Positions 16,648-24,947 of a stretch of 32,672 bases of DNA are shown here, one piece after another. The translations under genes and the position numbers were made by a program. The notes beneath the pieces were generated by a model. The model had not been told where the DNA came from. It did not search any database and was given only the letters and a program-made list of their open reading frames with translations. Each line of letters begins with the position of its first letter. Position 1 is the stretch's first letter. Source of the DNA: Methanobacterium sp. UBA353 (GTDB taxonomy: Archaea; Methanobacteriota; Methanobacteria; Methanobacteriales; Methanobacteriaceae); the NCBI GenBank assembly GCA_002496805.1, contig DALO01000005.1:70463-103134 (forward strand), in the 5' to 3' direction.

Positions 16648-16795
16648 ATGCACAACCTTTAATCCCATGTAGAATATGAATATATTAGAAATTACATCTA
16701 ATTAATATTAATAAATAATCACATCTGGTTTGTGATTAAACCCTGAGACCTAATATCAGAATTAACCTTTCACACTCGATAGTTGAGTTTTTAAG

Positions 16796-16805
16796 TTTAT
16801 AAATA
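16796..16805 (+). promoter_or_regulatory. TATA-like element before the glycosyltransferase at 16890
   Basis: TTTATAAATA lies about 85-95 bases before the ATG, in the divergent spacer. A start near 16830 would leave a leader of about 60 bases with GGTG at 16876-16880 as binding site. Inferred from pattern. Confidence 0.4.
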
Positions 16806-16889
16806 GTAATTCCCCCCTTAAGAATGAGTGAGTCTAAAATGATCTTTTCATAACCCCTCATTAGGATCTAATATTTTGGTGCACAGTAT

Positions 16890-18191
16890 ATGAAAAAAGT
16901 CTTATTAATAGCATTTAGTTATAAAAAAAATGCCATCGGATCGGTCCGTTTGAATGGTTTAGCCAAATACCTCCCTGAATATGGATGGGAACCCACCATT
17001 TTAACCGTGAAAATAGATAAAGATAGTGACCCCAATCAGAGAATAATTGAAACAGAATACCAGGATTTATTGGAAAAATGGAAAAAAAAATTAAAATTCA
17101 AAAAAAATCAGCCCATTAAAAGCCAGTTAAGTGATGGGGGAGTGAAAAAGAATACGAACACTGTTGACTTTTTCCTTAAACTCTGGATGGATATATTCGC
17201 CTACCCTGATCTAGAAAAAAATTGGTACAAACCAGCCATGAGAGCAGGGCGAAACTTGTTAAATAACGAAAACTTTGATGCCATAATCAGTTCTTCGAAA
17301 CCAGTTACCAGCCACTTGATAGCCAATGACCTTAAAAAAGAGTATGAAATTCCCTTTATTGCAGATATGCGTGACTTATGGACCCAAAACCACTTTTATT
17401 CATTTTCCAGGGTGAGGAAGTTTTTCGATGCCAGACTGGAAAAAAAAGTATTAAACAATGCCGATGCTATCATCACTGTTTCTGAAGCTCTTAAAAATAA
17501 GTTAGCAATGAATTTTCCAAGAGATAATATCCATGTTGTTACTAATGGGTTTGATCCGGACCAAACCAGTTTAACGTTTGAACCTGCAAACAAATTCACA
17601 GTAACATTTACTGGAACTATCTACCCTGAAAGAAACGATACTGAAACACTATTTAAGGCTTTAAATGAGTTAATAAAAGAGGGAACGATCTACACTGATG
17701 ATTTTGAATTAAATTTTTATGGGAAACACATGAATGATATGATTGGTGAGAGTGTTAAAAACCATGATTTAGGAAGTGTAGTAAATATTAATGGCCTGAT
17801 CCCCAGGAACAAGGCAATTAAAAAACAACGATCATCACAATTATTGTTATTGTTTGACTGGACTGAATGTGAAGAAAAAGGAATATACACCGGGAAGATA
17901 TTTGAATACTTAGCAGCCCAAAGACCAATCCTGGCAGTAGGACCATGTAAAGATGTTGTGAGTCAACTTTTGATTGAAACAAGAGCTGGAATGCACTTAT
18001 CAACCACGGATGAAATTAAAGACCAGATAAAAACTTACTACCAGGAATACAAAACTAATGGGAAAGTAGAATACATTGGATTGGCCGGAGAAATTGAAAA
18101 ATACAGCCAAAAAGGAATGGCCAGGAAATTCGCCAATGTTCTAGAAACAACAACCACCCACAAAACAAGAAAAAACCAACCAAAATTCTAA
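16890..18191 (+). CDS. GT-B glycosyltransferase (family 4-like)
   Basis: A cytoplasmic or membrane-associated sugar transferase of 433 residues. The N-terminal domain begins KVLLIAFSYKKNAIGSVRLNGLAKYLPEYGWE and has a lysine-rich stretch near residues 60-85 (KWKKKLKFKK), which may contact the membrane. The linker has ADMRDLWTQNHF, then DAIITVSEALKNKLA and VVTNGFDPD. The C-terminal domain has FTGTIYPERND and the donor-site EEKGIYTGKIFEYLAAQRP, where the final Glu-rich helix binds the nucleotide sugar. Donor and acceptor cannot be read. ATG with GGTG ten bases upstream. First of two forward glycosyltransferase genes after the divergent promoter. Confidence 0.88.
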   Translation: MKKVLLIAFSYKKNAIGSVRLNGLAKYLPEYGWEPTILTVKIDKDSDPNQRIIETEYQDLLEKWKKKLKFKKNQPIKSQLSDGGVKKNTNTVDFFLKLWMDIFAYPDLEKNWYKPAMRAGRNLLNNENFDAIISSSKPVTSHLIANDLKKEYEIPFIADMRDLWTQNHFYSFSRVRKFFDARLEKKVLNNADAIITVSEALKNKLAMNFPRDNIHVVTNGFDPDQTSLTFEPANKFTVTFTGTIYPERNDTETLFKALNELIKEGTIYTDDFELNFYGKHMNDMIGESVKNHDLGSVVNINGLIPRNKAIKKQRSSQLLLLFDWTECEEKGIYTGKIFEYLAAQRPILAVGPCKDVVSQLLIETRAGMHLSTTDEIKDQIKTYYQEYKTNGKVEYIGLAGEIEKYSQKGMARKFANVLETTTTHKTRKNQPKF

Positions 18192-18300
18192 AATACAACA
18201 ACCACCCATTAAATAGAGAAATTAACCAATATTTTTCAGGATCAATAAGCTCCCTATAATAGTAATAATATGAACCCACGCGTCAGAAACATTACCCGTG

Positions 18301-18330
18301 GATGTTCACATTATAGATGTTCACATTATA
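18301..18330. repeat. Two perfect 15-bp direct repeats next to a TATA-like element
   Basis: GATGTTCACATTATA occurs twice in a row (18301-18315 and 18316-18330). The second copy runs into ATTATATAAA (18325-18334), a TATA-like element about 40-47 bases before the ATG at 18372. The repeat may be a regulator binding site or another spacer duplication. Confidence 0.7.
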
Positions 18331-18334
18331 TAAA
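18325..18334 (+). promoter_or_regulatory. TATA-like element before the glycosyltransferase at 18372
   Basis: ATTATATAAA would place the transcript start near 18358, giving a very short leader ending in GAGGTAGG just before the ATG. It overlaps a 15-bp direct repeat. Confidence 0.4.
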
Positions 18335-18371
18335 CACAGCAAAATCTCAGTCTTAATTAGAGGTAGGATCT

Positions 18372-19394
18372 ATGGATTCCAAAGAAAAACAAGTGAAAAT
18401 TCTTTTCATCCGATTATGGCCATCATCATTTATTCAAAACGATTTAGACATTCTCCAGAAAAAATTCAAGGTTAAAGTAGTAGATTTCAGTCTCAACAAG
18501 AAAGATCCGGTGAAAACTTTTAAAACCTTGTTTAATATGATTACCGGAATTATCTGGGCAGATATTGCATTTTCATGGTTTGCAGGAGACCATTCCTTCT
18601 TATCGGTGAAGTTGTCAAAACTTTTCAAGAAAAAATCAGTGGTAGTTATTGGGGGTCTGGAAGTAGCTAAAATCAAAGAACTTAACTACGGCTTTCTAAA
18701 CAACCCTAAAACAGCTCGAAAAACGAAATATGTTTTTGAGAACTCTAATGTGATCATTGCCCTTACTGAAATACTAAAAAATGAGGCTATGGAAAACTAT
18801 GGTGTGGATGGGAATAATTTTGAAATAATCCCCACTGGCTTTGATTATGATACCTTCCAAAGCAATGGAGAAAAAGAGGATATGGTGTTAACTGTTGGCT
18901 TAGTGCAAAAATATGAACGGATAAAACTTAAAGGTATTGACACCTTTGTTAAAGCTGCTGAACTATTGCCAGACACCAGGTTTGTAGTTAATGGCGTTAC
19001 TGGTGAGGCACTGGAAAAGATTAAAAAAAATGCACCTTCCAATGTTGAATTTGTCGGTCCTTTAAGCTTTGAAGAACTTTTAGCACTGTATCAGAAATCC
19101 AAAGTTTACTGTCAGCTAAGTATGAGAGAAGGATTACCAACTGCAGTCTGCGAGGCCATGCTATGTGAATGTGTGCCTGTTGGCACCAATAGATATGGGA
19201 TACCAGTTGCAATAGGGGACACCGGGTTTTACACAGAATATGGTGATGTTCAATTAACTGCTGAGGCTATTAAAAAAGCTTTACTTTCTAGTAATGGGAA
19301 AAAGGCCAGAGAAAGAATCAAAACTCGATTTAATAAAGAAAGAAAGGAAGAAAATTTAACCAATCTAATAGAACGGCTTACACAGACAATCTAA
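18372..19394 (+). CDS. Glycosyltransferase family 4-like protein
   Basis: A GT-B enzyme of 340 residues. The N-terminal half has FSWFAGDHSFLSVKLSKLF and VVVIGGLEVAKI, as in family-4 transferases; the hinge has IIPTGFDYDTF. The C-terminal half has LTVGLVQKYERIKLKGIDTFVKA, then YCQLSMREGLPTAVCEAML, the EX7E nucleotide-sugar site. It probably adds one sugar to the lipid-linked glycan on the cytoplasmic side. Donor unknown. GAGGT about seven bases before the ATG supports the start. Confidence 0.88.
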   Translation: MDSKEKQVKILFIRLWPSSFIQNDLDILQKKFKVKVVDFSLNKKDPVKTFKTLFNMITGIIWADIAFSWFAGDHSFLSVKLSKLFKKKSVVVIGGLEVAKIKELNYGFLNNPKTARKTKYVFENSNVIIALTEILKNEAMENYGVDGNNFEIIPTGFDYDTFQSNGEKEDMVLTVGLVQKYERIKLKGIDTFVKAAELLPDTRFVVNGVTGEALEKIKKNAPSNVEFVGPLSFEELLALYQKSKVYCQLSMREGLPTAVCEAMLCECVPVGTNRYGIPVAIGDTGFYTEYGDVQLTAEAIKKALLSSNGKKARERIKTRFNKERKEENLTNLIERLTQTI

Positions 19395-19538
19395 CCAGAA
19401 ATGTCTTTATATCTACACACAACATATTATTTATTACACTGACCAATCGAGTATTTTTATGAGGAGAATTAATAGTCAAATGCTTATTTAGAAGTTATAT
19501 TTTGAATAAATTCATAATGAGTGGAATAGGAGTGCGAT

Positions 19539-20531
19539 ATTATTAACTTAAAAAGTAAATCCGTATTAATAACCGGTGCTGGTGGTTTTATAGGCAGTCA
19601 TCTGACCGAACGCCTGATTGAACTGGGTGTTAATTTAAAGGCATTTGTTAGGTACAACTCCAGAAATGACTGGGGAATGTTAGAATACCTGTCTGAAGAA
19701 CAATTAGATAACATTGAAGTAACATCCGGTGACTTGAAAGATTACGATGCCCTGCGCCAGGTAACCAAGGACGTGGATGTGGTTTTCCATTTAGCTTCTT
19801 TAATCAGCATTCCCTACTCTTACCTGCATCCTAGGGAGAATGTTGAAACTAACATAATGGGCACATTTAACGTTTTAATGGCTGCCAAGGACTGTGGGGT
19901 TAGAAAGATCGTGCACACCTCAACCAGTGAAGTGTATGGAACAGCCCAATATGTTCCCATAGACGAATCTCATCCCCTTCAAGGCCAATCACCCTATTCT
20001 GCCAGTAAAATAGGTGCGGATAAATTAGCTGAAAGTTTCCACCTTTCATTTGAATTACCAGTTGCCACCATAAGACCATTTAACACTTTCGGCCCCAGAC
20101 AATCGTTAAGAGCTGTTATCCCGACCATAATCTCCCAGGCACTCACCAAGGATGAAATCTTTTTAGGATCACTAGAACCCACCAGAGACTACACTTACGT
20201 TAAAGACCTGGTTGAAGGTTTCATAAAAATAGGAAAATCACCTAAATCAGTTGGACAAGTCATCAATGTTGGTTCCAATTTTGAAATATCAATTGGAGAT
20301 TTAGCCCAGAAAATAATCAGCCTAATCGGACGGGACGTGGAAATAAAACAGGACCCATCCCGTTTACGTCCGAAAAATAGTGAAGTGGAACGTTTATGGT
20401 GTGATAACACTAAAGCAGGTGAATTGTTGAATTGGACCCCTACTAAGTCCCTGGATAAAGGTCTTACAGAAACCATCAACTGGATTGCCTCGAATAGAGA
20501 TCTGTACAAGCCAGAAATTTATAACAGGTGA
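19539..20531 (+). CDS. LegB-like NAD-dependent 4,6-dehydratase/epimerase with an apparent ATT start
   Basis: A sugar-nucleotide dehydratase of the extended SDR family, about 330 residues if it starts at ATT 19539. The Rossmann motif GAGGFIGSH (13-21) lies upstream of the first in-frame ATG (19677), which would delete it. The frame is open back to a TAG at 19527 and contains no ATG, GTG or TTG between. GGAG at 19529-19532 is six bases from the ATT, and the reading would then begin MINLKSKSVLITG as in relatives. Thr129-Ser130-Glu131 and Tyr153/Lys157 match 4,6-dehydratases; NSRNDWGMLEY and LGSLEPTRDYTYVKD resemble LegB, which acts on a nucleotide-linked GlcNAc. The start could also reflect a point mutation or a sequencing error. 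The next gene begins four bases after the stop. Confidence 0.82.
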   Translation: MINLKSKSVLITGAGGFIGSHLTERLIELGVNLKAFVRYNSRNDWGMLEYLSEEQLDNIEVTSGDLKDYDALRQVTKDVDVVFHLASLISIPYSYLHPRENVETNIMGTFNVLMAAKDCGVRKIVHTSTSEVYGTAQYVPIDESHPLQGQSPYSASKIGADKLAESFHLSFELPVATIRPFNTFGPRQSLRAVIPTIISQALTKDEIFLGSLEPTRDYTYVKDLVEGFIKIGKSPKSVGQVINVGSNFEISIGDLAQKIISLIGRDVEIKQDPSRLRPKNSEVERLWCDNTKAGELLNWTPTKSLDKGLTETINWIASNRDLYKPEIYNR

Positions 20532-20535
20532 ATAA

Positions 20536-21255
20536 ATGAAAGCTTTAGTTCTTGCCGGAGGGAAAGGGCGTAGATTGCAGCCCTACACAACCACCATCCC
20601 CAAACCATTAATGCCCATTGGAGATAAGGCCATACTTGAAATTGTGATTCAACAATTGAAATATTATGGGTTTGATGAAATAATCCTATCAATCGGACAC
20701 TTGGGCGAACTTTTCATGGCATTTTTTGGTGATGGGAGCAAGTATGGTGTGAAGATCGAATATGTGAAGGAGGAAAAACCACTGGGAACAGCCGGACCCT
20801 TAAGCCTGATTAAGGACATGATCAATGAGCCTTTTTTGATGATGAATGGTGATGTCTTAACCAACCTCGATTTTTCAGATCTGGTAGATTATCATAAAAG
20901 CCGGGGAAATATTGGGACTGTTGCCCTGAATAAGAGGGTGGTAAACATCGACTTTGGTGTGACCGAAATTGATGACCAAAACCATATCCAGAAATACACT
21001 GAAAAACCAGTAATCGATTACCTGGTAAGTATGGGAATATACATATTTGAACCGGATGTCCTAGGTTATGTGGAAGATAAGCAATATTTTGACCTTCCAG
21101 AGCTCATCACTAAACTGATAAGTAACCAAGAACCAGTGAACGGCTATGTTTTTGATGATTACTGGCTGGACATAGGACGACATGACGATTACGAGCAAGC
21201 AAACCATGAATTTGATGACATATATGATAAGTTGTTCCCAGATAAGGGGCTTTAG
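20536..21255 (+). CDS. Sugar-phosphate nucleotidyltransferase
   Basis: A nucleotidyltransferase of 239 residues with LAGGKGRRLQPYT (6-18), KPLMPIGDKAI, LGTAGPLSLI and metal-binding Asp106 in MNGDVLTNL, ending in a DYWLDIGRHDDYEQA segment. It couples an NTP to a hexose-1-phosphate. It lacks the CBS domains of PtmE, the GlcN-1-phosphate guanylyltransferase of the legionaminate pathway, but sits directly after a LegB-like gene, so it may supply that enzyme's nucleotide sugar. GGTGA overlapping the upstream stop is the ribosome binding site, and the next gene starts immediately after its own stop (TAGATG). Exact sugar and nucleotide unknown. Confidence 0.9.
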   Translation: MKALVLAGGKGRRLQPYTTTIPKPLMPIGDKAILEIVIQQLKYYGFDEIILSIGHLGELFMAFFGDGSKYGVKIEYVKEEKPLGTAGPLSLIKDMINEPFLMMNGDVLTNLDFSDLVDYHKSRGNIGTVALNKRVVNIDFGVTEIDDQNHIQKYTEKPVIDYLVSMGIYIFEPDVLGYVEDKQYFDLPELITKLISNQEPVNGYVFDDYWLDIGRHDDYEQANHEFDDIYDKLFPDKGL

Positions 21256-22128
21256 ATGTTGCTTAAAGGCGAAAAAGTGCTGGTAACCGGCCATAAAGGA
21301 TTTATAGGACAAGAGTTAGTTCGAACCTTGGAAAAATACGATAATGAAGTTACCATTCTAGAAGAAGACCAGGGTAGGAGGATTGACATAAGGGATTGGA
21401 ATAAAATAAAGGATTTGGACGATTTTCAGACCATATACCACCTTGCAGCTCTAACCTTTGTCCCCTACTCCTTTGAATATCCTAAAAAAACGTATGACGT
21501 GAATGTTGGTGGTACTCTGAATATGTTGGAACTGGGAAGATTAGTGGATGCAGAACAAATCGTTACCATGAGCTCTTATGTTTATGGAACCCCACAATAT
21601 CTCCCTATAGATGAAAATCATCCCACCAATCCCAATAACCCCTACACCCATAGTAAACTAATAACTGAAGAGTTATGTGAAGCATATAGCCGGGATTTCG
21701 GCCTGAATTGTGTTGTTTTCCGGCCATTTAACATCTATGGACCAGGGCAAAACGAAAACTTTTTAATACCATCCATAATCAACCAATTAAAAACTGGGAA
21801 AATTGAGCTTAAGGACCCTGAACCAAAAAGGGACTTCATATATTTATCTGACGTTGTAAATGCTCTTTTGAAGGTTTGTAAACTCAAAAACAGTGCAACT
21901 AACATATTTAATATTGGATCTGGCGAAAGTTACAGTGTAAAGGAAATCACAGATAAAATTGTGGAATTAACTGGTAAATCTGTTAAAATAAGTTATACTG
22001 GTGAAAGGAGAAAAAATGAAATTATGAACACCATCGCCGATGTAAAGCGGATTAAAAAAATATTAGGATGGGAACCATTAGTGGATATCAACCAAGGACT
22101 ATCAGAAATATTAGATAGAACTGATTAA
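21256..22128 (+). CDS. NAD-dependent sugar-nucleotide epimerase/dehydratase
   Basis: An extended SDR of 290 residues, slightly short for the family. The NAD-binding motif is GHKGFIGQE (12-20), with the catalytic serine region SSYVYGTPQ (106-114) and Tyr130/Lys134 in YTHSK. RPFNIYGPGQNENF and EPKRDFIYLSDV are the usual later motifs. It lacks the Thr-Ser/Asp-Glu triad of dehydratases (SSY instead), so an epimerase or 4-reductase role is more likely. Third gene of a compact operon with the LegB-like enzyme and the nucleotidyltransferase (no gap to the preceding stop), suggesting it works on the same intermediate. Confidence 0.87.
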   Translation: MLLKGEKVLVTGHKGFIGQELVRTLEKYDNEVTILEEDQGRRIDIRDWNKIKDLDDFQTIYHLAALTFVPYSFEYPKKTYDVNVGGTLNMLELGRLVDAEQIVTMSSYVYGTPQYLPIDENHPTNPNNPYTHSKLITEELCEAYSRDFGLNCVVFRPFNIYGPGQNENFLIPSIINQLKTGKIELKDPEPKRDFIYLSDVVNALLKVCKLKNSATNIFNIGSGESYSVKEITDKIVELTGKSVKISYTGERRKNEIMNTIADVKRIKKILGWEPLVDINQGLSEILDRTD

Positions 22129-22220
22129 AAAAGATTCTAAGACAAACCTAAAAGTTAAAAAAGAAGACAAACCCCCTAACTTGCAAATGAAGATTATCCC
22201 ATGGGGCTGTTAATCAGGAA

Positions 22221-22230
22221 TTTATATACA
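22221..22230 (+). promoter_or_regulatory. TATA-like element before the CapK-like gene at 22283
   Basis: TTTATATACA is followed about 25 bases later by a plausible transcript start near 22250. If so, transcription begins at or just after the TTG at 22247, which argues for the ATG at 22283 as the true start. Confidence 0.45.
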
Positions 22231-22282
22231 AAAACCCTCCTATTGGTTGGTGAAGTCAGATCAGATTTTTAGAGGAATTTTC

Positions 22283-23638
22283 ATGAATAAATATGATGTG
22301 AAAGAGTTTTATCTTAAGATGACCGGGAAATCTTTCCAATCACAGTATGAACAGATCAATAAAATAAGAAATAAGGAAGAATTAGACAGATTTCAGGATA
22401 AAAGATTAGAGGAACTGTTGATTCACGCATCCAAAAATTCAAGATACTATAAAGATCTTCTAAAAAACATTGACCTGGAAAAAGTGACTGATACGGAGGT
22501 TTTCAGCCAAATACCAGTTCTCACCAAGGACATAATACGATCCCAACTTAAAAACATCACATCAGTCGATGCCCAAACCAGGGGCTGTTTTTACAATACC
22601 TCGGGAGGTTCCACTGGAGAACCCCTCAGATTCATTCAAGACCAACCCTACACTTTATGGGCCAATGCCACTAACTTCTACTACTACCAGAACATCTTAG
22701 ATATTAATGGCTTTGCCGCTAAAAAAATTCTTCTATGGGGATCAGAAAGGGATCTGCTGATGAAACACCGGAACTTCTCTGGAAGATTCGCCAACTGGGT
22801 GAACAATGCCCAGTTCCTCAACAGTTTCAAAATGAAAGCTCAAGACATGGACCGATATGCAGATACCATTAATTCTTTCAAACCTGAAATTATAAGAGGA
22901 TATGCCAGTTCCCTCTATGATTTTTCCAAATACCTGGACCAAAACCATAAGAAGATCTATTCTCCACGCTATGTGGTGAGCACAGCCGAACCCCTCCGCA
23001 ACCAAATGCGGGAGATGATTGAGAAAGTCATGAAAACTAAGGTCTATAATTTTTATGGTTCCCGAGAAATAGCCAGCCTAGCAGGGGAATGCCAAGAAGG
23101 CCTCCTCCATTATTTCCCCTTCTACACTAAATGTGAAGTGCTTGATGATAATAACAATCCAGTGAAGGAAGGGGAAGAAGGTAGAATTGTGGTGACCAAC
23201 CTTTTCAACTATTCCATGCCCCTCATCCGTTATGAAATCGGGGACATGGCAGTTTTAGGTCCGGAGACCTGTGAATGTGGGAGTTATCTGCCGACACTGG
23301 AAAGCGTTACTGGCCGGATAACTGACCAGTTCACACTTGAAGATGGGAGCAAGGTTCCTGGCGAATTTTTCATCCACATGATCGGTGTGGTTTGCAACCA
23401 GGGATACATAAGAAAATTCCAGATAATACAGGAAGACTACAATGAACTTAGAATGAGGGTGGTGCCTGAAGGAGAAATCCCATCAGATTACATTAAAGAA
23501 GTTAACCATAAATTGAAAACCGTTATGGGAGATGACTGTACAATAGAATGGGATTTTGTGGATGATATCAAAAAAACTACCAGTGGGAAATATCTATACA
23601 CCATATCCCGCCTAACAAAAAATCAGGACAAAAATTAA
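22283..23638 (+). CDS. PaaK/CapK-like adenylate-forming enzyme (first copy)
   Basis: A protein of 451 residues from the phenylacetate-CoA ligase-like branch of adenylate-forming enzymes, called CapK in capsule loci. The phosphate-binding loop TSGGSTGEP is at 106-114. Further motifs are VYNFYGSREI with the AMP-binding Tyr/Gly, YSMPLIRYEIGDMA, and CECGSYLP with cysteines likely to bind metal. The family activates a carboxylic acid with ATP; in polysaccharide loci the substrate is generally unproven and may be an acyl or amino-acid decoration. The ATG at 22283 is chosen because GAGG lies seven bases upstream; an in-frame TTG 36 bases earlier is less likely. It ends two bases from the stop of a convergent glycosyltransferase gene. 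Confidence 0.87.
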   Translation: MNKYDVKEFYLKMTGKSFQSQYEQINKIRNKEELDRFQDKRLEELLIHASKNSRYYKDLLKNIDLEKVTDTEVFSQIPVLTKDIIRSQLKNITSVDAQTRGCFYNTSGGSTGEPLRFIQDQPYTLWANATNFYYYQNILDINGFAAKKILLWGSERDLLMKHRNFSGRFANWVNNAQFLNSFKMKAQDMDRYADTINSFKPEIIRGYASSLYDFSKYLDQNHKKIYSPRYVVSTAEPLRNQMREMIEKVMKTKVYNFYGSREIASLAGECQEGLLHYFPFYTKCEVLDDNNNPVKEGEEGRIVVTNLFNYSMPLIRYEIGDMAVLGPETCECGSYLPTLESVTGRITDQFTLEDGSKVPGEFFIHMIGVVCNQGYIRKFQIIQEDYNELRMRVVPEGEIPSDYIKEVNHKLKTVMGDDCTIEWDFVDDIKKTTSGKYLYTISRLTKNQDKN

Positions 23639-23640
23639 TA

Positions 23641-24738
23641 CTAGCTTTTCAAGGAGTTGATGACTTTTTCCCAATCCTTGGACGTTTTTTGGTAACTGAA
23701 ATTTGTTAAAAGATCCTCAAATGCTTTAGTGGCGATTTCATCCAAGTTATCACTGCTTAATGCTTTTTCTATGTTTTTGGCTATGGTTTCAGGAGTATTG
23801 TCATCCATTAGGAAACCATTTTCTCCATTGGTAATTATGTCCGGAATTGCACCGACTGGTGTGGCCAGTACTGGAGTTCCAGTTGACATAGCCTCTAACA
23901 AGGTGTTAGGGAGTCCCTCAGTATAGGATGGTATGACAATCAGTTTAGATTTGCCCATGTAGGATGCTAATTTCTGGTTGGGTATCCATCCTTTGATTTG
24001 AACGTTGTCTATACTGTTTTCTTTTAAAAAGTTTTGCATGGTTTCCATTAGATCACCATCTCCGCAGATGATGAAGTTAAGATCACTACGTTTTACCAGG
24101 GGGATGGCTTTCAGGAAATTATGAAATCCTTTCTCTTCACTCAAACGACCCACATAAGCCACCAGGTTATCCCTATCTTTAACTTTTCCGTTAATTTTCA
24201 GATCTTCAGACTGTACGAAGTGGTGTCTGGCTATTTTAACCTTTTTTGTGTGTTTTTCTATATTCCAGTTTACCAGTAAGCTGGGGGAGTAGACAACTAA
24301 CCGGTCTATCAAGAAAAGGTTAAATTTAATTAACAGTTGACTGATTAAGGGGAAATCCAGCCTAGTGTCTTGTGGGGAGGAACCCATGATCAGGACCAGC
24401 TTTTTTCTCAACAGTTTAGCGGTGATCATGGGGATTAGCATTTTATGGCCCAGATAAAAAATCCAAACATCCACGTCACCAGATAAGGAGTGTAGTCTGT
24501 GGCTAATTTTCAGCTGAACCACTAAATAATAAATAATTTGAGTGATGAAATTATCCTGTTTCTGGTGGAAAAGGGCATCTTCCTGAGTGATGCCTTTTAA
24601 AGATTCATCATAAACCCTTACCACACTTAAAGATTTGGATAATGGTTTAATCAGTTTAGTCAGATTCTTAAAAGGCTTCAAATTCGCCTTACCCATTATT
24701 GGGGATACCAATCCCAGTCGAATTTCCTTTTTTTTCAT
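23641..24738 (-). CDS. Glycosyltransferase family 4
   Basis: A GT-B transferase of 365 residues. The N-terminal acceptor domain includes DVWIFYLGHKML and VVYSPSLLVNWNI. The C-terminal donor domain has YVGRLSEEKGFHNFLKAIP, ICGDGDLMETM, IKGWIPNQKLASYM and the EX7E site in SYTEGLPNTLLEAMSTGTP. Retaining transfer of one sugar from a nucleotide-sugar donor to the growing glycan is expected; donor and acceptor unknown. GGTG five bases before the ATG supports the start. It is the last gene in the leftward group that begins with the transferase at 28759. Confidence 0.92.
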   Translation of the reverse strand: MKKKEIRLGLVSPIMGKANLKPFKNLTKLIKPLSKSLSVVRVYDESLKGITQEDALFHQKQDNFITQIIYYLVVQLKISHRLHSLSGDVDVWIFYLGHKMLIPMITAKLLRKKLVLIMGSSPQDTRLDFPLISQLLIKFNLFLIDRLVVYSPSLLVNWNIEKHTKKVKIARHHFVQSEDLKINGKVKDRDNLVAYVGRLSEEKGFHNFLKAIPLVKRSDLNFIICGDGDLMETMQNFLKENSIDNVQIKGWIPNQKLASYMGKSKLIVIPSYTEGLPNTLLEAMSTGTPVLATPVGAIPDIITNGENGFLMDDNTPETIAKNIEKALSSDNLDEIATKAFEDLLTNFSYQKTSKDWEKVINSLKS

Positions 24739-24798
24739 ATAACACCAGAATCAAGATGAAAACTATTCATTTTTATATAAGAAGATAACTGCATTGTG

Positions 24799-24947
24799 AT
24801 TTATCCAGAAAGCACTGAATTCATCCTAACATTCTAATTATCCGGATAACACTAGATTCATACTAACATACTAATTATCTGGAAAACACTGTACTTATCC
24901 TAACATACTATTTATCCGGAGAGCACAAACTTCTTCCGAACATTACA
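24799..24947. repeat. 37-bp tandem repeat, four copies, reaching a stop codon
   Basis: Copies run 24799-24836, 24837-24873, 24874-24910 and 24911-24947. The consensus is (A/T)TTATCCGGA-AACAC, then TTCATCCTAACAT(A/T)CTA. The last copy contains the stop codon of the glycosyltransferase gene that ends at 24943. Copies are more diverged than in the 22-bp array, so this array is older. It fills the whole spacer between two glycosyltransferase genes. Confidence 0.88.

Noticed and set aside
19677..20531. Epimerase starting at the first ATG (19677)
   Set aside because: This would remove the NAD-binding GAGGFIGSH motif encoded in the same open frame just upstream, which the enzyme family requires.
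22247..22282. N-terminal extension of the CapK-like protein from a TTG at 22247
   Set aside because: The ATG at 22283 has GAGG at the right distance, and a TATA-like element at 22221 would start transcription at about the TTG.
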